Shown: piece by piece, positions 27,447 through 36,265 of the stretch
How the letters are laid out: the number at the start of each line of letters is the position of its first letter
How positions within the stretch are numbered: position 1 is the first letter of the stretch
Translations under genes and position numbers: made by a program
The notes under the pieces: generated by a model
Databases searched by the model: none
What the model saw: the letters and a program-made list of their open reading frames with translations, nothing else
What the model was told of the DNA's origin: nothing
From: Streptomyces sp. NBC_01255
GTDB taxonomy: Bacteria; Actinomycetota; Actinomycetes; Streptomycetales; Streptomycetaceae
Direction: 5' to 3'
DNA length: 64,000 nucleotides
NCBI RefSeq assembly: GCF_036226445.1
Contig: NZ_CP108474.1
Coordinates: 3,968,001-4,032,000 of the forward strand

Positions 27447-27553
27447 GTCGCCCAGAGTTCACCGTGGAGACGGTGGTGGTTCATTTGCTGCGACGGCGGC
27501 AGTGGCGCGTGTCGCCCAGAGTTCACCTAGAGGAAAGTGCCGATTCATATGAG
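27447..27553. promoter_or_regulatory. PHO-box-like repeats between phoR and phoU
   Basis: GTTCACC units occur at 27457 and 27521, each followed 22 bp later by a weaker GTTCATT (27479) or ATTCATA (27543). This fits PhoP direct-repeat units of 11 bp taken two by two. The first GTTCACC and the second lie inside a 17-bp exact repeat (GTCGCCCAGAGTTCACC at 27447 and 27511). The sites explain autoregulation of phoRP and control of phoU. Confidence 0.75.
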
Positions 27554-27647
27554 GGGGTGGAACCGGACGCGTAAGGGGCCGAACGTGGAAGCGTGGGGGT
27601 CCGAAGCCCCACCCGGACCCCGGAGCTTTGCGTAGAGAGGGACATCC

Positions 27648-28328
27648 ATGCGGGACGCGTACCACGAGGAACTGGACTCGATCGGCGAGAGCCTGGTCGA
27701 GATGGCCCGACTCGTCGGATCGGCGATCGGGCGGGCCACGACGGCGATGCTCGACGCGGACCTGAAGCTCGCGGAGAGCGTGATCGCGGCGGACCAGAAG
27801 GTCGACGACCTCCAGCACGATCTGGAGGCGCGGGCGATCGCACTGCTCGCGCGGCAGCAGCCGGTGGCGACGGATCTGCGGATAGTGGTGACCTCGCTCC
27901 GCATGAGCGCCGACCTGGAGCGGTCGGGCGACCTGGCGCAGCACGTGGCGAAGCTGGCGCGGCTGCGGTTCCCGGACACGGCGGTGCCGCGGGACCTGCA
28001 CGCGACCATCCTGGAGATGGGGCAGCTGGCGCAGCGCCTGATGGCGAAGGCGGCGGAGGTCATCATCACGAAGGACGTCGACCTGGCGCTCCAGCTGGAG
28101 CAGGACGACGACGAGATGGACCTGCTGCACCGGACGCTGTTCCAGCACCTGATGGACGACCGCTGGCGGCACGGCATCGAGACGGCCGTGGACGTGACGC
28201 TCCTCGGCCGGTACTACGAGCGGTTCGCGGACCACGCGGTGTCGGTGGCGAAGCGTGTCGTGTACCTGGTGACGGGGGAGCACGCGGACGAGCTGCAGGC
28301 GGCGGACGCGCCGGTGGAGGGCGCGTAG
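27648..28328 (+). CDS. phoU: Phosphate signalling regulator PhoU
   Basis: A 226-residue all-helical protein made of two three-helix PhoU repeats (about 1-110 and 115-215). It has the metal-binding E/D-rich helices DQKVDDLQHDLEARA and ERFADHAVSVA. It dampens PhoR signalling when phosphate is plentiful. ATG 27648 follows GAGAGGGA. It is divergent from phoR; no pst transporter genes are in the window. Confidence 0.95.
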   Translation: MRDAYHEELDSIGESLVEMARLVGSAIGRATTAMLDADLKLAESVIAADQKVDDLQHDLEARAIALLARQQPVATDLRIVVTSLRMSADLERSGDLAQHVAKLARLRFPDTAVPRDLHATILEMGQLAQRLMAKAAEVIITKDVDLALQLEQDDDEMDLLHRTLFQHLMDDRWRHGIETAVDVTLLGRYYERFADHAVSVAKRVVYLVTGEHADELQAADAPVEGA

Positions 28329-28418
28329 GCGCACGGGCGCCGATGCGCCGTTGATGCGCCGGTCCGAGTGGGCATGCAATGGGGGGAGGCGACGCACGCC
28401 TCGAAAGGGAGGGACCCC

Positions 28419-28571
28419 ATGGCCGAATCCCCTATGACGACCGATCCCCGGCAGGAGACCCCGCGCGGGACGGAGTTCCTGCCGGTACTCGGCGCCTGTG
28501 GCTGCGGCTCGGGCTGCGGCTGCGGCTGCCAGTCGGGCTCGCCGTGCCAGTGCGGAGGCTGCTCGGGCTGA
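28419..28571 (+). CDS. Small cysteine-rich peptide
   Basis: A 50-residue peptide from ATG 28419 with GGGAGGG at ribosome-site distance. The first half is polar (MAESPMTTDPRQETPRG). The second half carries nine cysteines in CGCGSGCGCGCQSGSPCQC followed by GGC. The pattern suggests metal or thiolate chemistry, or a modified peptide substrate. I do not recognise it. It follows phoU by 90 bp and has its own terminator, which supports a real gene. Confidence 0.7.
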   Translation: MAESPMTTDPRQETPRGTEFLPVLGACGCGSGCGCGCQSGSPCQCGGCSG

Positions 28572-28581
28572 CCGGAGCGAG

Positions 28582-28616
28582 AGGAGGGGGGGTGGGGCAG
28601 CGACCCCACCCCCTCC
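28582..28616 (+). terminator. Terminator after the cysteine-rich peptide
   Basis: GGAGGGGG(G)GTGGGG pairs with CCCCACCCCCTCC around CAGCGA, ending the phoU-side transcript and facing the convergent GNAT gene. Confidence 0.8.
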
Positions 28617-28627
28617 TTCCGGTCTTC

Positions 28628-29170
28628 TCAGATGTCGAGTACGCCGACGGTCTGGTCGCCGCTGAGCTCGCCGGTCGTACGGAAGCCGAGCCGGCGGTAG
28701 AACTCGCCGGGCCCGTCCTCGCCGGGCTCCCAGGTCACGTACAGCTGTGCCGTCCCGCGCCGCCGGAGCTCGTCGCGCACCGCCTCGACGGCGAAGCGCC
28801 CGTACCCCTTGCCCTGTCCGGTGGCGGCGATGTTGAGCCGCCAGAGGCCGCTGCGGCGGTCGGTGGGGTCCTTCTCCTCGTTCCACGGGATGTCGAGGAA
28901 GGCCATGAGGAAGCCGACGAGCTCGTCCCCGTCGAAGATCAGCCGGGGCCAGGCGACGTCCCCGAAGGCGTACGCCTCGGCGAGGGACTTCACGACGGGG
29001 GCGACGTTGCGTTCCTGATGGGGGTGGACGCGCAGCCCGAGGGCGGCGTCGACGTTCTCGGGGGTGACGCGCTCCAGGCGGAGTGCCGGACCGGGCTGTG
29101 ACGTGCTGGGCTGTGACGTGCTGGGCTGTGACGTGCTGGGCTGTGCCGGGGCGGGCTGTGACGTGCTCAT
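28628..29170 (-). CDS. GNAT N-acetyltransferase
   Basis: A 180-residue protein. The first 30 residues are a Ser/Gln/Pro repeat (TSQPS units, encoded by three exact 15-bp repeats at 29096-29140). The GNAT domain follows: LIFDGDELVGFLMAFLD (strand 4), LNIAATGQGKGYGRFAVEAV (motif A, Q-x-x-G-x-G) and EPGEDGPGEFYRRLGF (motif B). It resembles polyamine-type SpeG/PaiA-like enzymes. The substrate is unknown. ATG 29170 is chosen over a distant upstream start. Confidence 0.83.
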   Translation of the reverse strand: MSTSQPAPAQPSTSQPSTSQPSTSQPGPALRLERVTPENVDAALGLRVHPHQERNVAPVVKSLAEAYAFGDVAWPRLIFDGDELVGFLMAFLDIPWNEEKDPTDRRSGLWRLNIAATGQGKGYGRFAVEAVRDELRRRGTAQLYVTWEPGEDGPGEFYRRLGFRTTGELSGDQTVGVLDI

Positions 29171-29275
29171 GGCCTGGACGCTAACGATTCCGTGCCCTCC
29201 CCGCCCGTGATTTTCGCGGACGGGCCCCCTGCCCGCCGGTGGACGACGGTCAGGGGGCCTCTTCACGCGCGCCCC

Positions 29276-29629
29276 TTAGTTGGGGAGGAACACCACCGAG
29301 CGCAGCAGGAGGCGGTCGGAGGCGGGGCGGCCGTGGGGGCGGAGGGTCCAGGAGTCGCCGGTGCAGTCGGGCTCGGTGAAGACGATCGCGTACTCGTCCG
29401 TGTCGTTGTGCGGCGCGAACGCGGGCGCGGAGGCGCCCGGGTCGGCGGCCTCGGGGATCGTGACGCACTCGCCGCTCGCCGGGTCGTGCAGGACGGCGGC
29501 CTGCGGCTCGCCGTTCAGCCCGACGTACCGGTAGACGAAGTCACCGGTGGCGGCGTGGGCGGACGTGGCGAGGGTGGCGGTGAGGGCAAGGGCGCCGCAA
29601 GCGGCGGCGACGGTGTGCCGGAGACGCAC
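29276..29629 (-). CDS. Small secreted protein
   Basis: A 117-residue protein with a clear signal peptide (about 1-26, ending ATSAHA) and a mature part of about 90 residues with two cysteines (GECVTIPEA, PDCTGDSW) that could form a disulfide. A similar layout is seen in many small exported Streptomyces proteins that I cannot assign further. It stands alone between the GNAT and serine hydrolase genes on the same strand. Confidence 0.72.
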   Translation of the reverse strand: MRLRHTVAAACGALALTATLATSAHAATGDFVYRYVGLNGEPQAAVLHDPASGECVTIPEAADPGASAPAFAPHNDTDEYAIVFTEPDCTGDSWTLRPHGRPASDRLLLRSVVFLPN

Positions 29630-29746
29630 GAGGACTCTCGTTTCGTGAGATGGAGCTGGTCACCGGCAGACCTACCGCTCCGCGCGCATCCCGTACGCGC
29701 CGCCCCCGAGCCGTAAGGTTTCGCCCTCACCCGTCCGGCGCAGCGG

Positions 29747-31018
29747 TCATTCTCCCCGTCTGTTGCCGGAGGTGTCGCACAGCGCGCGGTCGACGAGGTC
29801 GCCGGCGGCCTTGTGGTGCCGGAGTGCTGTGTCGAAGTCGTTGAAGCTGGTGGTCATGGAGACGGTGACGGCACGGCCGCCGTCGCCGGTGGCGCCGTTC
29901 AGGGTGATGTAGCCGGCTTCGCCCCCTTCGTGGCTCCAGTAGGTGCCGCCGCAGGTCAGGGGGCGGTTGACCAGGCCGAGGCCGTAGCGGCCGCCGGGCC
30001 AGATCACCTCGAACTGCTTGGCGACCGGGACGGTGTCCCGCATCTCGGCCATGCGCGCCTCGGACAGCAGCCTGCCGCCCAGCAGTCCCCGGAAGAACCG
30101 GTTGACGTCCGCCGTGGTGGAGACGTAGCCGCCGAGGTCGGGAACGATCTGTTCGGTGACGTCGGTCCGTTCGCCGGAGGCGAAGACCTGGTAGCCGCGG
30201 GCGTGCGGGCGACGGAGGGTGGGCGTGTTGCCCGCCAGGTAGGTGTGGTGCATGCCGAGCGGTTTCAGGATCCGGCTCTCGACCTCGTCCTTCCACGGTC
30301 GGCCGGTGACCTTCTCCACGATCATGCCGAGGACGACGTAGCCGGTGTTGGAGTAGCTCCAGCCGGTGCCGGGCGGGAAGTCCGGGTGGTGCTTCATGGC
30401 CCGGGCGACGATCTGTTCGGGGGTGTAGGTGTCGTAGCGGTGCCGGTAGTAGTCCTGCGGGGTGTCGAAGCCGGGAAGGTCGTCGTGGAGGCCGCTGGTG
30501 TTCCGCAGGAGCTGCCGCACGGTGATCTTCCGTCCGTCGTTGCCGTTGGCGTCGATCACTCCGGGCAGCCGGCGGTCCACCGTGTCGTCCAGTGACAGCC
30601 GGCCCTCGCCGACCAACTGCAGGACCACGGTGGCCATGAGCGCCTTGCCGGTACTGGCCATCCGGAAGTAGCCGTCGCGGGGCACCGGGCGGTTCGTGCC
30701 CGCCACGGCGACGCCCGCGGTGGCGACGAGGTCGCGGCCGGAGGCGGTGGTCACCCGCGCCTGGACGCCGGTGATCCCCAGCGCCTGGAGGGCGGAGGTG
30801 TCCCGGCGCAGGTCATCCTGCCGGTAGCCGGGCGCGGATGGCGGTGCGGCCGCGGCGCCGTCCGCGGGCCGGGCGGCCGCGGCGGCAGCGACTGTGCCGA
30901 GTAAGGCCGCCGCGACGGCCGGCCACCACCGGCCGATCCGGCGGTGACGCTGCTGGGAACGCTGCTGGGACGGGCGGTGCTTCGGCCCGGAGGCCGGGGT
31001 CGTGAATCTCATGGGCAT
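29747..31018 (-). CDS. Exported serine hydrolase (D-Ala-D-Ala carboxypeptidase-like)
   Basis: About 423 residues. A basic N-terminus (RHRRIGRWW) precedes a hydrophobic signal segment (PAVAAALLGTVAAAAAARP). The class C beta-lactamase-like domain has STGK as the SxxK motif and YSNTGYVVLG as the YxN motif. HEGG near the C-terminus stands where KTG/HxG is expected. Likely acts on D-Ala peptides or esters at the wall. The start among nearby ATGs (31018 or 31012) is uncertain. It is divergent from a two-component system that may control it. Confidence 0.87.
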   Translation of the reverse strand: MPMRFTTPASGPKHRPSQQRSQQRHRRIGRWWPAVAAALLGTVAAAAAARPADGAAAAPPSAPGYRQDDLRRDTSALQALGITGVQARVTTASGRDLVATAGVAVAGTNRPVPRDGYFRMASTGKALMATVVLQLVGEGRLSLDDTVDRRLPGVIDANGNDGRKITVRQLLRNTSGLHDDLPGFDTPQDYYRHRYDTYTPEQIVARAMKHHPDFPPGTGWSYSNTGYVVLGMIVEKVTGRPWKDEVESRILKPLGMHHTYLAGNTPTLRRPHARGYQVFASGERTDVTEQIVPDLGGYVSTTADVNRFFRGLLGGRLLSEARMAEMRDTVPVAKQFEVIWPGGRYGLGLVNRPLTCGGTYWSHEGGEAGYITLNGATGDGGRAVTVSMTTSFNDFDTALRHHKAAGDLVDRALCDTSGNRRGE

Positions 31019-31072
31019 CACGCTAAGCAAGCATGACGTTACGGGTCGCTACCGCGGGCTGCCCCTCGAAAG

Positions 31073-31088
31073 CTACAGCCGGCTGTAG
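31073..31088. promoter_or_regulatory. Perfect 16-bp palindrome
   Basis: CTACAGCC-GGCTGTAG with no spacer, in the gap between the divergent serine hydrolase and the two-component system. It is a plausible site for the NarL-type response regulator encoded next door. Confidence 0.6.
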
Positions 31089-31168
31089 TGCCACAGGGGG
31101 CGCCCGGCACGTACCGTGGCGCGTCCGAGGGCCGGTCCCGGTCCCGTACGACGGCCGAAGGCGAGCCA

Positions 31169-32338
31169 GTGCGCGGTGTGAACGGCAAGGCCCGAGCACG
31201 GTCGATCCAGGCCTTGGTCCAGGCCGGACGCAGCGGTCACTACCTGCTCGGCACCCTGGTGACCGCGACGGTAACGCTCGTGGCGGCGCCCCTGCTGTGC
31301 GTACCGTCGCTGGCGGCTCCCTGGGCGGAGCGCCACCGTCGCCGCGCCGGGGCGCTGCTGGGCCGGCCGGTGGAGCCGCGCCCCCGTTCCCCGCGCCGCG
31401 ACCTCGGGTGGCTCGCGACGCAGTTGGCCACCGGTCTGCCGGCGGGCGTACTCGCCCTGCTGTGCCTCGGCAACCTGCTCCTCGTCCTGGGCATCACCGT
31501 GGGGTGGTGGGCCTTTCCCGCGTCGGAACCGGCACGGCTGCCGCTGCTCGGTGTCCATGTCGACAGCTGGGCCCTCGCGCTGACGGCCGGTCCGGTGCAG
31601 TTCCTGCTCCTGGCGGCGCTGGCGGCCATCGCTCTGCCCCCGCTCGCGCGGGTACACGCGCGGTGCTGCCTGGCGGTGACGGCGCCGACTCCCGCGGAGC
31701 GACTGGCCGCACGTGTCGGCGAACTCACCCGGACGCGCGCGGACGTCCTGCAGGCGCACGGCGCGGAACTCCGCCGGATCGAACGCGACCTGCACGACGG
31801 CACCCAGGCCCGGCTGGTGGCCATCGCCATGCGTCTTGCCGTGGCCGGGGAGATCCTCCCCCAGGACCCCGACGCGGCCGGCGCGCTCGTACGGCAGACC
31901 CGAGCCGAGACCGAGGAGGCCATGACCGAGCTGCGCTCCGTCATCCGCTCCGTCTACCCTCCGGTCCTGGCCGACCAGGGCCTCGTCGGCGCACTCCGCG
32001 CCCTGGCCACCAGGGCCGGCGTGCCGACCCGCATCGACATCGGCGAGCTCGGTGAGGTCCCTGCCGCGGTCGAAGCGGTCGCCTACTTCGCCGTCACCGA
32101 GGCACTGTCGAACATCGCCCGGCACAGCCGGGCCACCGAGGCCGCCGTCCACCTCACCCGCGACGGCGCGCTGTTGTCCGCGGAGATCACCGACGACGGG
32201 ACCGGCGGAGCGGACGCGTCCAGAGGCAGCGGCCTGGACGGAATCCGCCGCCGCGCCGCCGCCCTGGACGGCACGATGAGGGTCAGCAGCCCGCCGGGCG
32301 GGCCGACCGTCGTCACCGTGGAGCTGCCGTGCGTGTAG
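31169..32338 (+). CDS. NarL-type sensor histidine kinase
   Basis: A 389-residue kinase. Four hydrophobic segments lie in the first 160 residues (LVTATVTLVAAPLL, VLALLCLGNLLLVLGI, FLLLAALAAIALPPL). The HisKA_3 dimerisation motif ERDLHDGTQARLV follows with H209 as phospho-site, then the ATPase domain with EALSNIARHS (N box), ITDDGTGGA and GSGLDGIRRR. GTG 31169 follows GAAGGCGAG. It overlaps the response-regulator gene by 10 bp. The signal is unknown; no extracellular sensor loop of size is visible. Confidence 0.88.
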   Translation: MRGVNGKARARSIQALVQAGRSGHYLLGTLVTATVTLVAAPLLCVPSLAAPWAERHRRRAGALLGRPVEPRPRSPRRDLGWLATQLATGLPAGVLALLCLGNLLLVLGITVGWWAFPASEPARLPLLGVHVDSWALALTAGPVQFLLLAALAAIALPPLARVHARCCLAVTAPTPAERLAARVGELTRTRADVLQAHGAELRRIERDLHDGTQARLVAIAMRLAVAGEILPQDPDAAGALVRQTRAETEEAMTELRSVIRSVYPPVLADQGLVGALRALATRAGVPTRIDIGELGEVPAAVEAVAYFAVTEALSNIARHSRATEAAVHLTRDGALLSAEITDDGTGGADASRGSGLDGIRRRAAALDGTMRVSSPPGGPTVVTVELPCV

Positions 32339-32979
32339 TCATCGCCGAGGACAACGTCCTGCTGTCCTCCGGACTCGAACTCCTGCTGGGCTCCCAGGGC
32401 TTCGAGGTCGCCGCGATCGCGGTCGACGCCCCCGGCTTCCTCGCCGCCGTCGAGACCCACCGCCCGGACGTCACCATCGTCGACGTGCGGCTGCCCCCGA
32501 CCTTCCGCGACGAGGGCATCCGCGCGGCCCTCCGGGCCCGCCGCGACCACCCCGGACTTCCCGTCCTGGTCCTGTCCCAGTACGTCGAGCAGGAATACGC
32601 CGGCCGCCTCCTCTCCGACACCCGCGGCGGCATCGGCTACCTGCTCAAGGACCGGGTGAGCCGTATCGCCGAGTTCACCGACGCCCTGCGCCGCGTGGCC
32701 GCCGGCGGCACCGCCATGGACCCCGAGGTCATCGGCCAGCTCCTCGCCGGCCGCGGCGATCCCGTCGACGCGCTCACCCCCCGCGAACGCGAGGTCCTGG
32801 CCCTGATGGCCGAAGGGCACGACAACACCACGATCTCCCAGCGGCTCTTCGTCACCGACAACGCCGTCCACAAACACATCGGCAGCGTCTTCCTCAAGCT
32901 CGGCCTGTCGGCCGGCGACAGCGGCCACCGCCGCGTCCGCGCCGTCCTGGCCTACCTCCGCCGGCACGGCGGCACCTAA
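32329..32979 (+). CDS. NarL/LuxR-type response regulator
   Basis: A 216-residue regulator. The receiver has D52 (TIVDVRLPP) as acceptor and the conserved Lys in GYLLKDRV. The LuxR HTH lies at about 147-205 (LTPREREVLALMAEGHDNTTISQRLFVTDNAVHKHI). The start GTG lies inside the kinase gene, giving coupled translation. Probable targets are its own operon and the divergent serine hydrolase via the palindrome at 31073-31088. Confidence 0.9.
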   Translation: MRVVIAEDNVLLSSGLELLLGSQGFEVAAIAVDAPGFLAAVETHRPDVTIVDVRLPPTFRDEGIRAALRARRDHPGLPVLVLSQYVEQEYAGRLLSDTRGGIGYLLKDRVSRIAEFTDALRRVAAGGTAMDPEVIGQLLAGRGDPVDALTPREREVLALMAEGHDNTTISQRLFVTDNAVHKHIGSVFLKLGLSAGDSGHRRVRAVLAYLRRHGGT

Positions 32980-33002
32980 CCCGGCCACGCGTGACGGGAC
33001 AG

Positions 33003-33049
33003 GAAAGAGCCCCCTCCCTGCGGTTTCTCCGCAGGGAGGGGGCTCTTTC
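33003..33049. terminator. Perfect 21-bp-stem bidirectional terminator
   Basis: GAAAGAGCCCCCTCCCTGCGG pairs exactly with 33029-33049 around TTTCT, with flanking A and T bases, between the convergent response regulator and gpm. Confidence 0.93.
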
Positions 33050-33084
33050 GTCAGTCAGGGCTACAGCAACGGCTGCAGCAAGGG

Positions 33085-33843
33085 CTACTTCTTGCCCTGG
33101 TTCTTCACGGCCTCGATCGCCGCCGCCGCCGCGTCCGGGTCGAGGTAGGTGCCGCCCGGGTTGAGGGGCTTGAAGTTCTCGTCGAGCTCGTACGACAGGG
33201 GGATGCCCGTCGGGATGTTCAGGCCCGCGATGTCCGCGTCCGAGATGCCGTCCAGGTGCTTGACCAGGGCGCGGAGGCTGTTGCCGTGGGCCGCGACCAG
33301 GACCGTACGGCCGGTGAGGAGGTCCGGGACGATGTTGTCGTACCAGTACGGGAGCATCCGGTCGACGACGTCCTTGAGGCACTCGGTCCGCGGGCGCAGC
33401 TCCGGCGGGATCGTCGCGTAGCGCGCGTCGTGGGCCTGCGAGTACTCGCTGTCGTCGGAGAGCGCCGGCGGCGGGGTGTCGTAGGAGCGGCGCCACAGCA
33501 TGAACTGCTCCTCGCCGAACTCGGCGAGCGTCTGGGCCTTGTCCTTGCCCTGGAGGGCGCCGTAGTGGCGCTCGTTCAGCCGCCAGGAGCGGTGGACCGG
33601 GATCCAGTGGCGGTCCGCGGACTCCAGCGCGAGCTGCGCGGTGCGGATGGCGCGCTTCTGGAGGGAGGTGTGCAGTACGTCGGGGAGCAGGCCGGCGTCC
33701 TTGAGCAGCTCGCCGCCGCGCGTCGCCTCCTTCTCGCCCTTCGCGGTGAGGTTCACGTCCACCCAACCGGTGAACAGATTCTTCTCGTTCCACTCGCTCT
33801 CGCCGTGGCGGAGGAGGATCAGCTTGTACGGTGCGTCGGCCAT
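33085..33843 (-). CDS. gpmA: 2,3-bisphosphoglycerate-dependent phosphoglycerate mutase
   Basis: A 252-residue glycolytic enzyme. The phosphohistidine motif is [10 protein letters not shown] at about 9-18, then [26 protein letters not shown] and the second histidine in [13 protein letters not shown]. It interconverts 3- and 2-phosphoglycerate with 2,3-BPG as cofactor. ATG 33843 is chosen because the product then starts [15 protein letters not shown] as in other actinobacteria. It is divergent from an MFS gene. Confidence 0.95.
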   Translation of the reverse strand: MADAPYKLILLRHGESEWNEKNLFTGWVDVNLTAKGEKEATRGGELLKDAGLLPDVLHTSLQKRAIRTAQLALESADRHWIPVHRSWRLNERHYGALQGKDKAQTLAEFGEEQFMLWRRSYDTPPPALSDDSEYSQAHDARYATIPPELRPRTECLKDVVDRMLPYWYDNIVPDLLTGRTVLVAAHGNSLRALVKHLDGISDADIAGLNIPTGIPLSYELDENFKPLNPGGTYLDPDAAAAAIEAVKNQGKK

Positions 33844-33870
33844 GCGTACGAGCCTAATCGACCGCCGACG

Positions 33871-33889
33871 ATTGACGCGCGTCGTCAAT
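33871..33889. promoter_or_regulatory. Operator-like dyad between gpm and the MFS gene
   Basis: ATTGACG-N5-CGTCAAT, with perfect 7-bp arms, 28 bp upstream of gpm. The left arm also offers a TTGACG -35 element toward the MFS gene. Which regulator binds is unknown. Confidence 0.5.
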
Positions 33890-33969
33890 TCGCTGGCGTC
33901 CGGCACCTGAGATACGTAAGTTACGAGAGCCGTGATAGGGGCTTACAGACACCAAGGGGCCGGCCACAC

Positions 33970-35307
33970 ATGTCCATCGACTCGCTCAGACGATCAGCTC
34001 ACGCGACCGTTTCCGGTTTTCCCCGGGGCTTCTGGTGGCTCTGGCTGTCGACCCTGGTCAACCGTACCGGGGCTTTCGTCCTGACGTTCCTCTCCCTCTA
34101 CCTGACGCAGGAGCTCGGGCACTCCGCCTGGTTCGCCGGACTCGTCGTCGCCCTCCACGGCCTCGGCGGCGTCGCCGGCTCGCCGCTCGGCGGCACGCTC
34201 ACCGACCGCTGGGGCCGCCGGCCCACCATGGTCACGATGCACCTGGCCGCCGCCGCCTGCGCCGCCGCCCTCGCCGTCGTCACCAGCGCCTGGGCCATCG
34301 CCACCGTCGTCCTCCTCATGGGCGTCGCCATGCAGGCCGTCCGGCCGTCGATCAACGCGACGATCGCCGACATGGTCCCCGCCCACGACGTGCGCCGGGC
34401 GTACGCCCTCAACTACTGGGCCCTCAACCTCGGCTTCGCCATCGCCTCCATCGGCGGCGGCGCCGCGGCCTTCCTCGGCTACCGCACGCTCTTCGTCGTC
34501 GACGCCGTCGCCACCGTCCTGTGCGCCGTGATCGTCTTCCTGCGGCTCCCCGAGACCCGCCCCGAGGCCGCCGTCGACAAGCAGGGCGCGCCCGTCGCCG
34601 AGGAGAAGGTCAGCATGCTGACCGTCCTCCGCGACGCTCCCTTCCGCACGCTCGTCCTCCTCAACCTCCTCGTCTGCGTCGTCTTCACCGCCCCCTGGAT
34701 CGGCCTCCCGCTGACCATGGCGCACCAGGGCCTGCCCCCGTCCTCCTTCGGCATGGTCATCGCCGTCAACGGCATCGTGATCGTCGGCTTCCAGCTCCTC
34801 GTCAACAAGCTGACCGACAAGCGCTCCCCCGTCCTCCTGCTGACGCTCTCGTCCCTCCTCTTCGCCGTCGGCACCGGCGCCACCGCCCTCGCGGGCTCGT
34901 CCGTCGCCTTCGCCGCGACCGTGGTCGTCTGGACGGTCGGCGAGATGATCCACGTCCCGACGAACGCCGCCGCCACCGCCCGCCTCGCCCCCGAGCACGC
35001 CCGCGGCCGCTACCAGGGCGTCATGGGCATGTCCTGGGCCGTCGCCGGGTTCGTCGCCCCCATCACGGCCGGCGCGATCGTCGACGGGCCCGGCCCCGAC
35101 GTCCTGTGGGCGGCGACCGCCGCCATCGGCGTCGTCGCCGCCGTCGGGTACTTCACCCGGCTGCGGAAGGCCCTGGCGGAGGAGACCGCGACGCAGGAGA
35201 CCTCGCCGCGGGAGACCTCGCCGCGGGAGACCTCTCCGAAGGACGCCCCCCGCGTCCTCAAGGAGGAGAGCAGCACCGACACCTCCGACACCTCCGTCAA
35301 GGCCTGA
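33970..35307 (+). CDS. MFS transporter (12 helices)
   Basis: A 445-residue major-facilitator protein. Its motif A loop is GGTLTDRWGRRPTM between helices 2 and 3, and about 12 hydrophobic segments are visible. A cytoplasmic C-terminal tail contains three ETSP repeats (PRETSPRETSPK). It is similar to MdtH/YfcJ-like drug exporters. The substrate is unknown. ATG 33970 follows CAAGGGG. It is convergent with the MBL gene, 14 bp apart, with no visible terminator between them. Confidence 0.86.
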   Translation: MSIDSLRRSAHATVSGFPRGFWWLWLSTLVNRTGAFVLTFLSLYLTQELGHSAWFAGLVVALHGLGGVAGSPLGGTLTDRWGRRPTMVTMHLAAAACAAALAVVTSAWAIATVVLLMGVAMQAVRPSINATIADMVPAHDVRRAYALNYWALNLGFAIASIGGGAAAFLGYRTLFVVDAVATVLCAVIVFLRLPETRPEAAVDKQGAPVAEEKVSMLTVLRDAPFRTLVLLNLLVCVVFTAPWIGLPLTMAHQGLPPSSFGMVIAVNGIVIVGFQLLVNKLTDKRSPVLLLTLSSLLFAVGTGATALAGSSVAFAATVVVWTVGEMIHVPTNAAATARLAPEHARGRYQGVMGMSWAVAGFVAPITAGAIVDGPGPDVLWAATAAIGVVAAVGYFTRLRKALAEETATQETSPRETSPRETSPKDAPRVLKEESSTDTSDTSVKA

Positions 35308-35321
35308 GCTCCCCCGCCCCT

Positions 35322-36236
35322 TCACCCCGTCCCGTACGCCGCCCACCGTACGAGGCCGAACCCCTCCCCCTCCCTGCGCACTTCGGCGGCACCCGCCCCG
35401 CCGAAGTGCGCGGGCACGACCAGCTCCCGCTCGTCGGCGGCCCGTTCCAGGATCCGGCGGCGGCTCACCGCCGCCCCGCCCGCGTCCAGGCAGAAGCAGC
35501 TGGCGCAGGACGGTTGGAGGAGCTGTACGGGGCTGTGCAGCAGGTCGCCGACGAAGACCGCCCTGTCTCCCCCTGACGCGACCCGCAGGACCGCCGAGCC
35601 GGGCGTGTGGCCGGGCGCCGGCTCCAGGGTCAGGTTCCCGTCGATGCGGTGGGCCCCGTCCCACAGCCGGACCTGTCCGGCGCGGTGGACCGGCGCGACG
35701 CTGTCCTCGTAGACGAGCCGGTCCTCCTCCTGGAGCCCGTTGCCGTAGCCGTTCTCCGGGCCGTAGTGGAAGTCGTCGGCGGCCGGTACGAGGTACTCGG
35801 CGTTCGGGAAGGTCGGCACCCATTCCCCCTGGACGTCCCGCGTGTTCCAGCCGACGTGGTCGGCGTGCAGGTGGGTGTTGACGACGACGTCGACGTCCTC
35901 GGGGCGGACGCCCGCCCGCTCCAGCCGGCCCAGGAAGTCGCCCTCCTGCCGGTGGAAGTGCGGCGAGTGCGGCCGCTCGCGACCGTTGCCCACCCCCGTG
36001 TCGACCAGGATGGTCCGGCCCCCGCTGCGCAGCACCCAGCTCTGCAGCGCCATGACCGCGCTGTCGCTCTCCGGCTCCCAGTGGTCCGGCGCGAGCCACT
36101 CCTCGTTGTCCCTCCACACCTCGGCCCCGGCCCCCGGGACGATGCCGCGGGCCGGGCCGAACGGGCCCTGCCACTCGACGACCCGGATGACCTCGACGTC
36201 TCCCAGCACGATGCGCGGTGCGCTCTCCGTGTTCAT
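35322..36236 (-). CDS. MBL-fold metallohydrolase
   Basis: A 304-residue metallo-beta-lactamase-fold enzyme. The metal motif is NTHLHADHVG at about 120-129, with further ligands in APGHTPGS (about 207-214) and FVGDLLH, and a final histidine in VPAHFGG. This is the AHL-lactonase/AttM-like subgroup; substrates may be lactones or other esters. It is divergent from an AraC regulator; the gap carries a direct repeat fitting AraC binding. Confidence 0.87.
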   Translation of the reverse strand: MNTESAPRIVLGDVEVIRVVEWQGPFGPARGIVPGAGAEVWRDNEEWLAPDHWEPESDSAVMALQSWVLRSGGRTILVDTGVGNGRERPHSPHFHRQEGDFLGRLERAGVRPEDVDVVVNTHLHADHVGWNTRDVQGEWVPTFPNAEYLVPAADDFHYGPENGYGNGLQEEDRLVYEDSVAPVHRAGQVRLWDGAHRIDGNLTLEPAPGHTPGSAVLRVASGGDRAVFVGDLLHSPVQLLQPSCASCFCLDAGGAAVSRRRILERAADERELVVPAHFGGAGAAEVRREGEGFGLVRWAAYGTG

Positions 36237-36265
36237 GTCGTCGAGCCTAGGGAGAGGGGAGTGAG

